Source of the DNA: Mycolicibacterium neoaurum ATCC 25795
Lineage (GTDB): Bacteria > Actinomycetota > Actinomycetes > Mycobacteriales > Mycobacteriaceae
Assembly: GCF_000691525.1 (NCBI RefSeq)
Contig: NZ_JMDW01000024.1
Location: 1 to 63,378, forward strand
Direction: 5' to 3'
Length of the DNA stretch: 63,378 bases
Below the pieces are notes generated by a model that saw nothing but the letters and a program-made list of their open reading frames with translations, had not been told where the DNA came from and did not search any database. Position numbers and translations under genes: made by a program. Below, piece by piece: positions 1-7,564 of this stretch (its first letter is position 1; every line of letters begins with the position of its first letter).

Positions 1-44
1 GCGCCGTAGTCGTAATCGAGGTCGGGCAGGGTGTATTCAGCCAC
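1..44 (-). CDS. sodA: Superoxide dismutase SodA, N-terminal fragment
   Basis: Only the first 14 complete codons lie in the window; the gene runs off the left edge. Read from a GTG at 44, the protein begins (M)AEYTLPDLDYDYG, which matches the start of mycobacterial iron superoxide dismutase (M. tuberculosis SodA begins MAEYTLPDLDWDYG, from memory). The enzyme dismutates superoxide and is abundant and exported in mycobacteria. An AAGGA ribosome-binding site sits about 7 bases before the GTG. Its position next to glpQ1 and bfrB agrees with the M. tuberculosis gene order (Rv3841-Rv3846). The metal ligands lie outside the window. Confidence 0.9.
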   Translation of the reverse strand, partial: MAEYTLPDLDYDYG

Positions 45-177
45 TGGGTTCCTTCCTAGTCATGGGGATCGCGGTGGAGTTCGGCGTCGGATATCTCGAC
101 AACAAGCTCGAGCTCAACCTTGCTCCATCCCTGCGCGCACCGCAAGGAGCGGGTCTCCGCCACGCCCGGAGGGCGGC

Positions 178-333
178 TCAGAACAAGACGATGGCGGCGA
201 GAACGCCGATCAGGACAAGTGCGATGACGGCCGCCCGGATGAGCGCCACGACCTGGTTGTTGGTGTAGTGATGCGACGACTGCCAGTCAGACGGCGGCAC
301 CGCCGACCCTTGCCCAAGTGGATGTGTTGCCAT
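178..333 (-). CDS. Small single-pass membrane protein (51 aa)
   Basis: A 51-residue reading frame starts at ATG 333 and ends with TGA at 178, just upstream of sodA on the same strand. An AGGAG ribosome-binding site lies 7 bases before the ATG, which decides the start. The first 28 residues are polar (MATHPLGQGSAVPPSDWQSS, then HHYTNNQV). Residues about 29-51 are one hydrophobic helix rich in Ala, Ile, Leu and Val, ending in Phe at the C-terminus. That predicts a tail-anchored single-pass protein with its bulk in the cytoplasm. A short GC hairpin (163-175) follows the stop. I recognise no family. It is too short for default gene calling, but the RBS, TM pattern and clean stop support it. Confidence 0.6.
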   Translation of the reverse strand: MATHPLGQGSAVPPSDWQSSHHYTNNQVVALIRAAVIALVLIGVLAAIVLF

Positions 334-586
334 CAGACGCTCCTGACCTGCACGATCAAGCTGCCCCCCCAGTGAGATCTGTCACACGGACTGTTGTGAC
401 GCCGATCATAGACCTTGTTTGCTGCGCAGAAAAATCGAGTCCGCACGTCGCCACGGGACCCGCCGGACGTTCAGAATCTGACCGATCGCAACCGACCGAT
501 TAACGCCGTCTCCGAAAGTTAGGCGATCAACATTTTTGCTCAGCGGATGCGCCGCTTGTTGATCGGCGAGTGTCGTCGGACGGGGT

Positions 587-683
587 TTATCCACAGGCTC
601 TGGGCGGATTCACAGCTGACGCCGGGCTCTCACGGCGGAATCGGGCCCCAGCCTGTGGATGAATCTGTGGAAACTGTGGATAG
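587..683. promoter_or_regulatory. Cluster of four DnaA-box-like sites
   Basis: The stretch 334-744 has no convincing gene. It contains TTATCCACA at 587-595 (a perfect DnaA box) and three inverted near-matches: TGTGGATGA 654-662, TGTGGAAAC 666-674 and TGTGGATAG 675-683. The last three are almost contiguous. Four such 9-mers in 97 bp is unexpected in GC-rich DNA. It suggests a DnaA-binding site that could titrate DnaA or regulate the adjacent rhodanese gene. There is no sign of dnaA, dnaN or an AT-rich unwinding region, so this is not the chromosomal origin. Binding is inferred from sequence only. Confidence 0.5.
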
Positions 684-744
684 CAAGGACATTGCTGCCG
701 AGGAATCGATGCGCGGTCGCCCGTGCCATGCCAGCATGGTCGGC

Positions 745-1068
745 ATGTCTGACGGAGATGTGCAGCAGATCGAGGTCGGCCAACTGCCGGCAGAGTTCGG
801 GGCGGACGCCGTGTTGCTCGATGTGCGCGAGGATGACGAATGGCAGAGCGGGCACATCGTCGGCGCGCAGCACATCCCGATGGGTGACGTGCCCGTGCGG
901 ATCGACGAGATCGACCGCGACGCCACGCTGTACGTCATCTGCCACGCGGGTGGGCGCTCACAGCGCGTGGCCCAATATCTGGCCCGCAACGGGTTCGACC
1001 CGATCAATGTGTCCGGGGGCATGTTGTCCTGGGTACAGGCGGGCCGGCCGGTCAGCTCGGGGTCGTAG
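745..1068 (+). CDS. Rhodanese-like domain protein
   Basis: A 107-residue single-domain rhodanese. The active-site loop CHAGGRS (codons about 930-950) fits the CxxGxR sulfurtransferase loop, so a Cys persulfide can form. LLDVREDDEW and GHIVGAQHIP are the standard domain landmarks (DVRxxxE and GHIxGAxxIP). Such proteins move sulfane sulfur to thiol acceptors or cyanide; the acceptor here is unknown. I start it at ATG 745 (MSDGDVQQ), though ATG 736 is also possible. It follows the DnaA-box cluster. The -10 of the next gene overlaps its stop codon, so the next gene need not depend on it. Confidence 0.88.
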   Translation: MSDGDVQQIEVGQLPAEFGADAVLLDVREDDEWQSGHIVGAQHIPMGDVPVRIDEIDRDATLYVICHAGGRSQRVAQYLARNGFDPINVSGGMLSWVQAGRPVSSGS

Positions 1069-1071
1069 GCT
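1066..1071 (+). promoter_or_regulatory. Candidate -10 element for a leaderless start at 1078
   Basis: TAGGCT fits the mycobacterial -10 consensus TANNNT. Six bases separate it from the GTG at 1078, the spacing typical of leaderless transcripts. It overlaps the TAG stop of the rhodanese gene. Confidence 0.4.
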
Positions 1072-1077
1072 GGTCGC

Positions 1078-2103
1078 GTGATCCAGGTCTGTGCCCAGTG
1101 CGGGACGCGATGGAATGTGCGCGACCGCCAGCGGACGTGGTGTCCACGCTGTCGCGGCACACTCATGGCGCCCGGATCGGCACCTGCTGCTCCGGTGCAA
1201 CCGCCGCGGCCGTCCGGCCCGGGGAAACTCCCGTCCGGCTATCGCTGGATCGCGGTGCGCCCGGGTGCGCCTCCACCGCAGCGTCGGCGTCCTCGGCCCC
1301 TTGGACCGACTCCGCGGTACAGCGCCATCCCACGCTGGGGTCTCTACGACCGGTTCGACCAGGAGGCGGGTGCCGACGCGACCGAAGCAGGTCGGCGCGG
1401 CCCGACTCCGAGCGCGGTGCGGCGGGTCGTCGTCACCACGCTGATCTTGCTGGGTGTGGCCGCGGTGCTGCACATGCTGCGATACGCATTGATGCTCTAC
1501 AACCGGGGTGCTCTGCTCAATCCGTTCGTCGCAGGCTTCGCGACGTGGGTACCCGTGGCGGCCAGCGCGTTCGCCTTCTTCGGGGTGCTGGCCAGCGCTC
1601 TGATCCTGACCAATTGGCTGATAGCGCGGCGGGCTGCGGCGTTCGCCCACCAGGGAGCCGAGGATCCACGTAGCCCGGGCCGGCTGTGGGTCGGTTGTAT
1701 GGTTCCGCCGATCAACCTGGCGTTGGCCCCGGTGTATGTCGTCGAACTGGCCCGGCTGGAACGTCGACGTGGTCTACGCATCGTCAGTTGGTGGATCACC
1801 TGGTTCGTCAGCTATGTCGTGTCGATTGCCTCGATCGTCACGACGATCCTCACGGTCTTCTATACAGACACCCAGCGCATCGCCGACAACACGGTCATCA
1901 CGACGATCGCCTACCTGGTGGCGCTGGCGACGTTGCTGCTGGTGTGGCAGGTGTATCAGGGCTTCGAGCGGACGCCGGTGGATCGCCCGGCGCATCGCTG
2001 GGTGATGGTCGCGGCGGAGTCGCCGAAACCTGCCGAGGCCCCCGAGTCGTCCGCGGAATCGGTCCCTGCGGTTGAGGCCGAAGACCGAAACCCGGCAGCA
2101 TAG
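1078..2103 (+). CDS. Zinc-ribbon, DUF4328-type membrane protein (Rv3843c-like)
   Basis: This 341-residue protein begins with two CxxC knuckles (CAQCG near residue 5 and CPRCR near 22), a small zinc ribbon. A Pro/Arg-rich stretch follows to about residue 115, then four or five hydrophobic helices between about 118 and 300, and an acidic Ala/Glu tail. The membrane part resembles the DUF4328 family of actinobacterial membrane proteins. Its place beside glpQ1 matches Rv3843c of M. tuberculosis. GTG 1078 has no clear RBS but is preceded by a -10 at leaderless spacing. Function is unknown; the ribbon suggests a cytoplasmic protein or nucleic-acid contact. Confidence 0.8.
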   Translation: MIQVCAQCGTRWNVRDRQRTWCPRCRGTLMAPGSAPAAPVQPPRPSGPGKLPSGYRWIAVRPGAPPPQRRRPRPLGPTPRYSAIPRWGLYDRFDQEAGADATEAGRRGPTPSAVRRVVVTTLILLGVAAVLHMLRYALMLYNRGALLNPFVAGFATWVPVAASAFAFFGVLASALILTNWLIARRAAAFAHQGAEDPRSPGRLWVGCMVPPINLALAPVYVVELARLERRRGLRIVSWWITWFVSYVVSIASIVTTILTVFYTDTQRIADNTVITTIAYLVALATLLLVWQVYQGFERTPVDRPAHRWVMVAAESPKPAEAPESSAESVPAVEAEDRNPAA

Positions 2104-2107
2104 CGAT

Positions 2108-2941
2108 ATGACCGCGGGTGAGGCAGTCGAAGGCGCGCAGACCGGCCACCCGTTCGTCGTCGCTCATAGGGGTGCCTCCGCGGAGCGTCCCGAGCACACC
2201 GTGGCGGCCTACGAGCTGGCACTACAGCAGGGCGCCGATGGCGTCGAATGCGATGTCCGTCTCACTCGCGACGGGCATCTGGTCTGCGTACACGACCGCC
2301 GGGTCGATCGCACCTCCGACGGAACCGGCGTCGTGTCGGAGATGACGCTCGCGCAACTGCAAGAGTTGGATTTCGGTTCCTGGCACACCGGCAACAGCGC
2401 TGGTGGAGGCGGTGGAGACACCGGCCTGCTGACCTTGGACACGCTGCTGACGCTGGTGCTGGACAGCAAGCGGCCGGTGAAGATCTTCGTCGAGACCAAA
2501 CACCCGGTGCGCTACGGGGCCCTCGTGGAGAGCAAGGTGCTGGCGTTGCTGCATCGGTACGGCATCGCCGCGCCGGCCTCGGCAGACCTGGCGCGGGCGG
2601 TCGTGATGTCGTTCTCGGCGGCCGCGGTATGGCGGATCCGTCGCGCGGCGCCGATGCTACCGACGGTATTGCTCGGCGAGACCTCGCGTTTCCTGGGCGG
2701 CAGCGCGGCCACCACGGTCGGGGCGACCGCTGTGGGACCCTCGATTGCGACCTTGCGGGAGCATCCCGAGTTGGTGGACCGCGCCGCGGCGCAGGGGCGT
2801 GCGCTGTATTGCTGGACCGTCGACCATTACGAAGATGTCCGGTACTGCCGGGATCTGGAGGTGGCATGGGTGGCCACCAACCACCCCGGCCGTACCAAGG
2901 ACTGGTTGGAGAACGGACTGACCGGCGCCGGCCGAGACTGA
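2108..2941 (+). CDS. glpQ1: Glycerophosphodiester phosphodiesterase GlpQ1
   Basis: A 277-residue GDPD-family hydrolase that splits glycerophosphodiesters into glycerol-3-phosphate and an alcohol. The catalytic set is visible: H20-R21-G22, E47 and D49 in VECDV, and H62 in CVHDRR. GDGTG-type and LLTLDTLL segments and the C-terminal WTVD motif complete the TIM barrel. No signal peptide is seen, so it is cytosolic. Start ATG 2108 was chosen because HRG then falls at the usual position; an in-frame GTG at 2072 would overlap the upstream gene. It is convergent with bfrB, 19 bp apart, as Rv3842c and Rv3841 are in M. tuberculosis. Confidence 0.92.
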   Translation: MTAGEAVEGAQTGHPFVVAHRGASAERPEHTVAAYELALQQGADGVECDVRLTRDGHLVCVHDRRVDRTSDGTGVVSEMTLAQLQELDFGSWHTGNSAGGGGGDTGLLTLDTLLTLVLDSKRPVKIFVETKHPVRYGALVESKVLALLHRYGIAAPASADLARAVVMSFSAAAVWRIRRAAPMLPTVLLGETSRFLGGSAATTVGATAVGPSIATLREHPELVDRAAAQGRALYCWTVDHYEDVRYCRDLEVAWVATNHPGRTKDWLENGLTGAGRD

Positions 2942-2960
2942 CTTGCCGGGCGGGTAGAGG

Positions 2961-3506
2961 TCAGAGATTGCCGCCGGCGGCCTTCGGTGCGGTCGGGTCC
3001 GCAGTAGCGGTGCTCAACTCGCGCGCCACGAAATCCTCCAGATGGAACAGGTTCGCGCCGGCGCGCTCGGCGATCCGCACCAGGGTGGTCATGGTGGCGA
3101 CTTCTTCCACCTGCTCCTTGAGGAACCATTGCATGAACTGCTCGCCCAGATAGTCGCCCTCTTCGCGGGCAACGCTGGCCAGCCGGGACACCTGCTCGGT
3201 CACGGTCCGCTCCTGCTCTAACGCCAGGCGCAGGGCCTGGGCCGGAGTCTCGAAGCTGTTGAGGACGGTGTCGACGCCGGGGATCTCGACGTCGACATCG
3301 CGGTCGAGCAGGTACTGCACCAGCATCATGGCGTGATTGCGTTCTTCGACGGCCTGTCCGTAGAAGTGTGAGGCGAGCCGCGGGAGGTCCGATCCGTCGA
3401 AGTACACGGCGATGGCGACGTACTGCTGCGACGCGGTGAATTCACTGCGGATTTGCTCACGCAGGAGGCTGTTGAACTTGGTTTCGAGTGTGGTTGCGTC
3501 GGTCAT
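2961..3506 (-). CDS. bfrB: Ferritin BfrB
   Basis: A 181-residue non-haem ferritin, the same length as M. tuberculosis BfrB, that oxidises and stores iron. Ferroxidase ligands E22, E55 and H58 (EERNH motif) are present. The C-terminus carries the extension after LEDFVA that mycobacterial BfrB has beyond the four-helix bundle. ATG 3506 (MTDATTLETKF) is preferred over an upstream in-frame ATG at 3542 because it gives the family length. An IdeR-like box lies 53-71 bases upstream. In M. tuberculosis IdeR with iron activates bfrB through tandem boxes, and the same logic is likely here. Confidence 0.95.
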   Translation of the reverse strand: MTDATTLETKFNSLLREQIRSEFTASQQYVAIAVYFDGSDLPRLASHFYGQAVEERNHAMMLVQYLLDRDVDVEIPGVDTVLNSFETPAQALRLALEQERTVTEQVSRLASVAREEGDYLGEQFMQWFLKEQVEEVATMTTLVRIAERAGANLFHLEDFVARELSTATADPTAPKAAGGNL

Positions 3507-3558
3507 GATCACCAAGATAGACCAGGTCAGACGGCGTGTCATCCAAGGTGAACCTTAT

Positions 3559-3577
3559 TCAGGTTAGCCACCCCTAA
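3559..3577. promoter_or_regulatory. IdeR-like iron box upstream of bfrB
   Basis: TCAGGTTAGCCACCCCTAA matches 14 of 19 positions of the IdeR consensus TTAGGTTAGGCTAACCTAA. A weaker, partly overlapping element (AGGTGAACCT, 3546-3555) lies on the gene side, which would recall the tandem boxes known upstream of M. tuberculosis bfrB. Confidence 0.6.
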
Positions 3578-3624
3578 GCGCTGTGACGGCGGTTACAGGG
3601 TGGCCAAAAAGTTTGCTGGACGCC

Positions 3625-4914
3625 TCAAGGTCGGTCGGTGTTCAGCACATCGGCGGGCACCGCGGTATCGGCAGCCAGCGCCGCGAAAAGTCGCTCGGCC
3701 GCCGCGCTGTCCCAGACGACGATCGACCCGACATCGCTGGTCGTGTACTCCGCGATCGGCACCGTCGTCGTGGTGGGATCGTCCTGCAACGCCCAGCCGA
3801 GCCGGGCCAGATCCCAGATGTGACCGTCCTGGTCGACGCTGACGGCGTCCGCCGCCGCGTCGACCATCGGATACCAGCGCAGCGGGTTGAGCAGCACCGA
3901 CGGACTGGTCGCCCGCTTCAGCAGTGCAGACATGAAGGCACGCTGGTTGATCATCCGGTCCAGATCGGCGCGCGGGGTGGCCCGGGACCGGACGTAACCC
4001 AGCGCGTTGCGGCCGTTGAGTTCTTGGCATCCCGCGGGCAGGTCGATACCGGCGAGCGGGTCGCTGATCGGTTCGACCGGACACATCGTCACCCCGCCGA
4101 CGGCATCCACCAGCTGAGCGAACCCGCCGAAGCCGACCTCGGCGTAGTGGTCCAGCCTGATGCCGGTGGCCTGCTCTACGGTCTGCACCAGCAACGGTGC
4201 CCCGCCCAGCGCATAGGCGGCATTGAGTTTGTCCTGGCCGTATCCCGGGATGGAGACATAGGAATCCCTCGGCAACGACACCAGGGTCGGTGATGCGCCG
4301 CCGAACAGCCCGCCGATGTGCAGCAGCAGCACGGTGTCGGTGCGCCCATTGCCGACATCGCCGCCGGTGGCCAGGTTGTTCTGTTCGTCGACCGACAAAC
4401 CCTGCCTGCTGTCCGATCCGACCAGCAGCCAGGTGGTGCCCCGACCGGCAGGCGGGCGGTCGGGATAGTCGGGTAGCGCGGTGATGCGCTGCAGTGCGGA
4501 GTCCAGCCAGAGGGTGCCACCGACGGCGGCGCTCGCCAGCACGATCAAGATGGCGGCCAGCACAGCGCCCCATCGGCGGGCTCGGCGTGGACGCCGGGTT
4601 TTCGTGACGGGTGGTGGCGGGGCAGACGGTCGCGGTGCGGGCTGCCTACGCACCGGGGGAGCGGGCTGCCTGCGCACCGGGGGAGGTGGCCCGGGGTGCC
4701 GCCGCGGCGGTGCCGCGCGTGGGGTGGGCGGCGGTGCCGCGCGTGGGGTGGGTGGCGGTGCCGCGCGTGGGGTGGGTGGCGGTGCCGCGCGTGGGGTGGG
4801 TGGCGGCGGCATCCGGGGCGGCGTCGCCGGATTCGGCGGCCACGTGGGCGGCGGTCGGTGCCCCGACCGGCGGATCTCCGGTGCGGGTTCGCGCGGCGAC
4901 CGGTCGGAGTTCAC
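3625..4914 (-). CDS. LytR-CpsA-Psr (LCP) family protein
   Basis: A 429-residue LCP protein. LCP enzymes transfer glycopolymers, in mycobacteria arabinogalactan, from a polyprenyl carrier to peptidoglycan outside the membrane. Residues 1-112 are a Pro/Arg-rich cytoplasmic tail with an eight-residue unit PPPTPRAA repeated. One TM helix follows at about 117-137, then the LCP domain: LLVGSDSRQG, GRTDTVLLLHI, LVSLPRDSYV and LGYVRSRATPRADLDRM carry the conserved Asp and Arg that hold the pyrophosphate. The start is GTG 4914. It lies 30 bp after the CAAX-protease gene and probably shares its transcript. The location suggests the counterpart of Rv3840. Confidence 0.88.
   Translation of the reverse strand: MNSDRSPREPAPEIRRSGHRPPPTWPPNPATPPRMPPPPTPRAAPPPTPRAAPPPTPRAAPPPTPRAAPPRRHPGPPPPVRRQPAPPVRRQPAPRPSAPPPPVTKTRRPRRARRWGAVLAAILIVLASAAVGGTLWLDSALQRITALPDYPDRPPAGRGTTWLLVGSDSRQGLSVDEQNNLATGGDVGNGRTDTVLLLHIGGLFGGASPTLVSLPRDSYVSIPGYGQDKLNAAYALGGAPLLVQTVEQATGIRLDHYAEVGFGGFAQLVDAVGGVTMCPVEPISDPLAGIDLPAGCQELNGRNALGYVRSRATPRADLDRMINQRAFMSALLKRATSPSVLLNPLRWYPMVDAAADAVSVDQDGHIWDLARLGWALQDDPTTTTVPIAEYTTSDVGSIVVWDSAAAERLFAALAADTAVPADVLNTDRP
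4709..4804. repeat. Four tandem 24-bp repeats in the LCP gene
   Basis: Four head-to-tail 24-bp units (4709-4732, 4733-4756, 4757-4780, 4781-4804) differ by a single base in the first copy. They encode the repeated Pro-rich octapeptide of the LCP cytoplasmic tail. The unit is a multiple of three, so copy changes keep the frame. Confidence 0.9.
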
Positions 4915-4944
4915 CCTGCGAATGTAGCGCTCAAAGCGGCGATC

Positions 4945-5712
4945 TCAGCCCAACCAATCCAGCTCGTCGGCGGCCAACGAGTAGCCGACGAAGGCCACCG
5001 CGTCGATGAGTCCGTGTGCGACGATCAACGGCCACAGCCGGCCGGTTCGCAGCCAGACATAGCCGAACACCAGCCCCATCACGATGTTGCCCAGTCCTGC
5101 GCTGTAGCCCTGATACAGGTGGTAGGTGCCGCGCAGCAGAGCCGAGATGACCAGTGCGACGGCGGGTGTGATGCGCAGCTGCCGCAGGCGGGTGATGAGG
5201 AATGCCACCACGACGATCTCCTCGGCCCAGCCGTTGGCGAACGCGATGGCCAGCAGCAGCGGGATCCGCCACCAGGTGTCGTTGATCTCGGCGGGTTCCA
5301 CCGCGGCACTGAGACCCAGTAGCCGGGCACCGATGTACAGGGCGAGGCCGGGCAGCCCGATCAACGCGGCCAGGCCGAGCCCGCCGGTCAGGTCGGGGCG
5401 TATCCGGAACTTGCCGAGTCCGATCGAGGCGGGCCCGGATCCGCTGCGCCACAACAGGTACAGGGCCAACGCGCCCCATGCCATCAGCTGGGTGAGCGAG
5501 GCGATGTTGAGGCCGAGATCGATCAGGTCGAACGGTGACCGGCGTTCGTTGAGGGTGACGGTCTGGCCGCCCAACCCCAGCAGCGCCGCCTCGATCAAGC
5601 GCAGGGATGCGATGTACGCGCTCAACCCGAAGGTCACGGCCAGCACGACGCCGATCTCGAGGCGGATGGTGCGTGGTGGCAGATGTTCGCTCGGCAGGGA
5701 CGGACCGGTCAC
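4945..5712 (-). CDS. CPBP family intramembrane metalloprotease (CAAX protease type)
   Basis: A 255-residue polytopic protein with about seven hydrophobic helices. The CPBP/Rce1 motifs are present: the paired Glu in GWAEEIVVVAF, the His in GTYHLYQG, and the late HGLIDAVAF segment. Together these form the intramembrane zinc site of this protease family. Bacterial members process or sequester membrane proteins; the substrate here is unknown. GTG 5712 is the start. Only 18 bp separate it from the upstream DUF2470 gene and 30 bp from the downstream LCP gene, so all three are probably one operon behind the IdeR-like box at 6554. Confidence 0.88.
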   Translation of the reverse strand: MTGPSLPSEHLPPRTIRLEIGVVLAVTFGLSAYIASLRLIEAALLGLGGQTVTLNERRSPFDLIDLGLNIASLTQLMAWGALALYLLWRSGSGPASIGLGKFRIRPDLTGGLGLAALIGLPGLALYIGARLLGLSAAVEPAEINDTWWRIPLLLAIAFANGWAEEIVVVAFLITRLRQLRITPAVALVISALLRGTYHLYQGYSAGLGNIVMGLVFGYVWLRTGRLWPLIVAHGLIDAVAFVGYSLAADELDWLG

Positions 5713-5730
5713 CGCGCCAGGCTAGACGGA

Positions 5731-6537
5731 TCAGATGCGGCGTGCGCGCAGCCCGTTGAGGAACGGGCAGCCCATCAGGACCCGGATGGCCTGGCTGAGC
5801 CCGGTCACGTCATCGACGGGTTTGGCGAACGGCAGGCGCACGTCGTGGTCACCGGAGGCGTCCTCGATGCGCAGCTGCACACCATAGCGGTCCAGGCCGA
5901 GCGGTCGGACCCGGCCGCTGCGCAGCGTGTGCGGTAACCGGTCGGCCAGCCGGTCGACGACGTCGCGGTGTGCTGACTCGAGGTGGCGCAGCCAGCATGA
6001 TTCCAGCCCGCAGAACGGGTCGGGATCGGCCGCGAGCAGCGCACCGAGACCGACGGACTCCGCGCCCGTCGAATCGGCCACCACGACCGATTCGATCTCC
6101 AGGCGCGCCAGTGCGTACGGGGTCTCGTCGCCTGGACCACCGGTGCCGGTGTTCACCTGCAGCAGAGCGGGATTGGGGTTCTCGGTGGCGATCACATCCA
6201 GCATCGGCGCGACCTCACCGTCGGGCACCAGGAACATCCGCCCACGAATCCACACCAGCGCGCGCACCGGTTCGCGTAAGGGGAGGGGCGCGTAATCGGT
6301 CATCTCCAGGACGGCCTGGATGCCCGCCGATCCGGTCGAGATGGCCATGCCGGTGACCAACCCGTCTGCCGGAACCGTGATGGCGAACGACCCGTCGGCG
6401 AGCAGGTGGTGCACGGGAGTGGCGATGGGCTCGATGGAGGTGGGCCCGCTGAATCCCTCCACGGCCAGCATTGCCCCGCCGGCCCGTGCGCACGCGCTGC
6501 GGATCCGTTCGGCCGTGGTCGGCGCCGTCACAGTCAT
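5731..6537 (-). CDS. DUF2470 / HugZ-like protein (Rv3839-like)
   Basis: A 268-residue protein. The N-terminal half (PVHHLLADGSFAITVPADG and onwards) looks like a pyridoxamine-oxidase-type split barrel. The C-terminal 85 residues fit DUF2470, the domain found in HugZ-type haem-degrading proteins and chloroplast relatives. The arrangement suggests haem binding or iron release, but I cannot confirm haem ligands. ATG 6537 follows a strong GGAAGG RBS. An IdeR-like box overlaps the promoter region, in keeping with M. tuberculosis Rv3839, which I recall as an iron-repressed IdeR target. It heads a likely operon with the CPBP protease and the LCP gene. Confidence 0.82.
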   Translation of the reverse strand: MTVTAPTTAERIRSACARAGGAMLAVEGFSGPTSIEPIATPVHHLLADGSFAITVPADGLVTGMAISTGSAGIQAVLEMTDYAPLPLREPVRALVWIRGRMFLVPDGEVAPMLDVIATENPNPALLQVNTGTGGPGDETPYALARLEIESVVVADSTGAESVGLGALLAADPDPFCGLESCWLRHLESAHRDVVDRLADRLPHTLRSGRVRPLGLDRYGVQLRIEDASGDHDVRLPFAKPVDDVTGLSQAIRVLMGCPFLNGLRARRI

Positions 6538-6553
6538 CTGCCACCTTCCTTAG

Positions 6554-6572
6554 TGAGGTAAGCCTTACTTAA
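6554..6572. promoter_or_regulatory. IdeR-like iron box upstream of the DUF2470 gene
   Basis: TGAGGTAAGCCTTACTTAA matches 14 of 19 positions of the IdeR consensus and is itself a near-perfect inverted repeat (AAGTAAGGCTTACCTCA on the other strand). It lies 16 bases before the ATG, overlapping the likely transcription start, so iron-loaded IdeR would repress. The neighbouring pheA promoter is about 65 bp away. Confidence 0.7.
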
Positions 6573-6637
6573 CTACAAGTCGCAGGGACTGCGCAAGGTT
6601 TTGCTCTCGGCGTAGTGGCCGGCCAATCTCGGCCCGA

Positions 6638-6643
6638 TAGTGT
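6638..6643 (+). promoter_or_regulatory. Candidate -10 element for leaderless pheA
   Basis: TAGTGT fits TANNNT and ends six bases before the pheA GTG at 6650, which has no Shine-Dalgarno sequence. Confidence 0.4.
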
Positions 6644-6649
6644 TGGGGC

Positions 6650-7564
6650 GTGCCACGCATCGCCTACCTCGGGCCGGAGGGAACATTCACCGAGGCGGCC
6701 CTGCTCGCGCTGACCGGGTCCGGCGCCGTACCCGGCAATATCGACCCGTTGCCCCAGGACAGTCCCGCCGCCGCGCTGCAGGCCGTCCGCGATGGTGTTG
6801 CCGACTTCGCCTGTGTGCCGATCGAGAACTCGATCGAGGGGTCGGTGTTGCCGACGCTGGACGGTCTGGCCACCGGGTCGCCGTTGCAGATCTTCGCCGA
6901 ACACACGTTGGACGTCGCGTTCAGCATCGTCGCCCGGCCCGGCGTGACCATCGAGCAGATCAAGACCGTTGCCGCTTTCCCGGTGGCGGCGGCCCAGGTG
7001 CGCGGTTGGCTGGCCGCCGAGTTACCCGACGCCCGCGTCGTGCCTGCCAACTCCAACGCCGCGGCGGCGAGAGATGTTGCCGAAGGTCAGGCCGACGCGG
7101 GGGTCAGTACGGCGCTGGCCGCCCGCCGCTACGGGTTGGCCGAACTTGCCGCAGGTGTGGTCGACGAGCGCAATGCGCGGACTCGTTTCGTCCTCGTCGG
7201 GCCGGCAGGCCCGCCACCGGCGCGCACCGGTGCCGACCGGACCTCGGTGGTGTTGCGGTTGGACAACGTCCCTGGCGCGCTCGTCGCGGCGATGACCGAG
7301 CTCTCGGTCCGTGACATCGACTTGACCCGCATCGAATCACGGCCCACGCGAACGGAATTGGGCACCTACAAGTTCTTCCTGGACTGGGTTGGTCACCTCG
7401 AGGACGAGGCCGTCGGCGATGCCCTGATGGCATTGCACCGGCGCTGCGCCGAGGTGCGGTTCCTGGGATCATGGCCCACCGGCGCGGCGGTCGGAGCATT
7501 GCCCCCGCAGGCGGACGAAGCTGGTCGCTGGCTGGCACAACTTCGGACGGGAGGATCGGTATGA
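6650..7564 (+). CDS. pheA: Prephenate dehydratase
   Basis: This 304-residue enzyme converts prephenate to phenylpyruvate for phenylalanine synthesis. The N-terminal start RIAYLGPEGTFTE, the conserved PIENSIEGSV segment and the TRF triad (NARTRFVLVG) mark the dehydratase domain (about 1-185). An ACT domain follows (about 200-280), with the GAL and ESRPTRTELG motifs that bind Phe for feedback inhibition. No chorismate mutase domain is fused, as in M. tuberculosis Rv3838c. The start is GTG 6650, probably leaderless. It overlaps the next gene by 4 bp (ATGA), indicating translational coupling. Confidence 0.95.
   Translation: MPRIAYLGPEGTFTEAALLALTGSGAVPGNIDPLPQDSPAAALQAVRDGVADFACVPIENSIEGSVLPTLDGLATGSPLQIFAEHTLDVAFSIVARPGVTIEQIKTVAAFPVAAAQVRGWLAAELPDARVVPANSNAAAARDVAEGQADAGVSTALAARRYGLAELAAGVVDERNARTRFVLVGPAGPPPARTGADRTSVVLRLDNVPGALVAAMTELSVRDIDLTRIESRPTRTELGTYKFFLDWVGHLEDEAVGDALMALHRRCAEVRFLGSWPTGAAVGALPPQADEAGRWLAQLRTGGSV

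Noticed and set aside
406..594. 62-codon minus-strand frame across part of the DnaA-box region
   Set aside because: No RBS, no hydrophobic or domain pattern; the DnaA-like sites explain part of the sequence better.
587..683. Chromosomal replication origin
   Set aside because: No dnaA/dnaN neighbours, no AT-rich unwinding element, and only four boxes.
4709..4804. CRISPR array
   Set aside because: Units are contiguous without spacers, in frame, and encode a Pro-rich tail.
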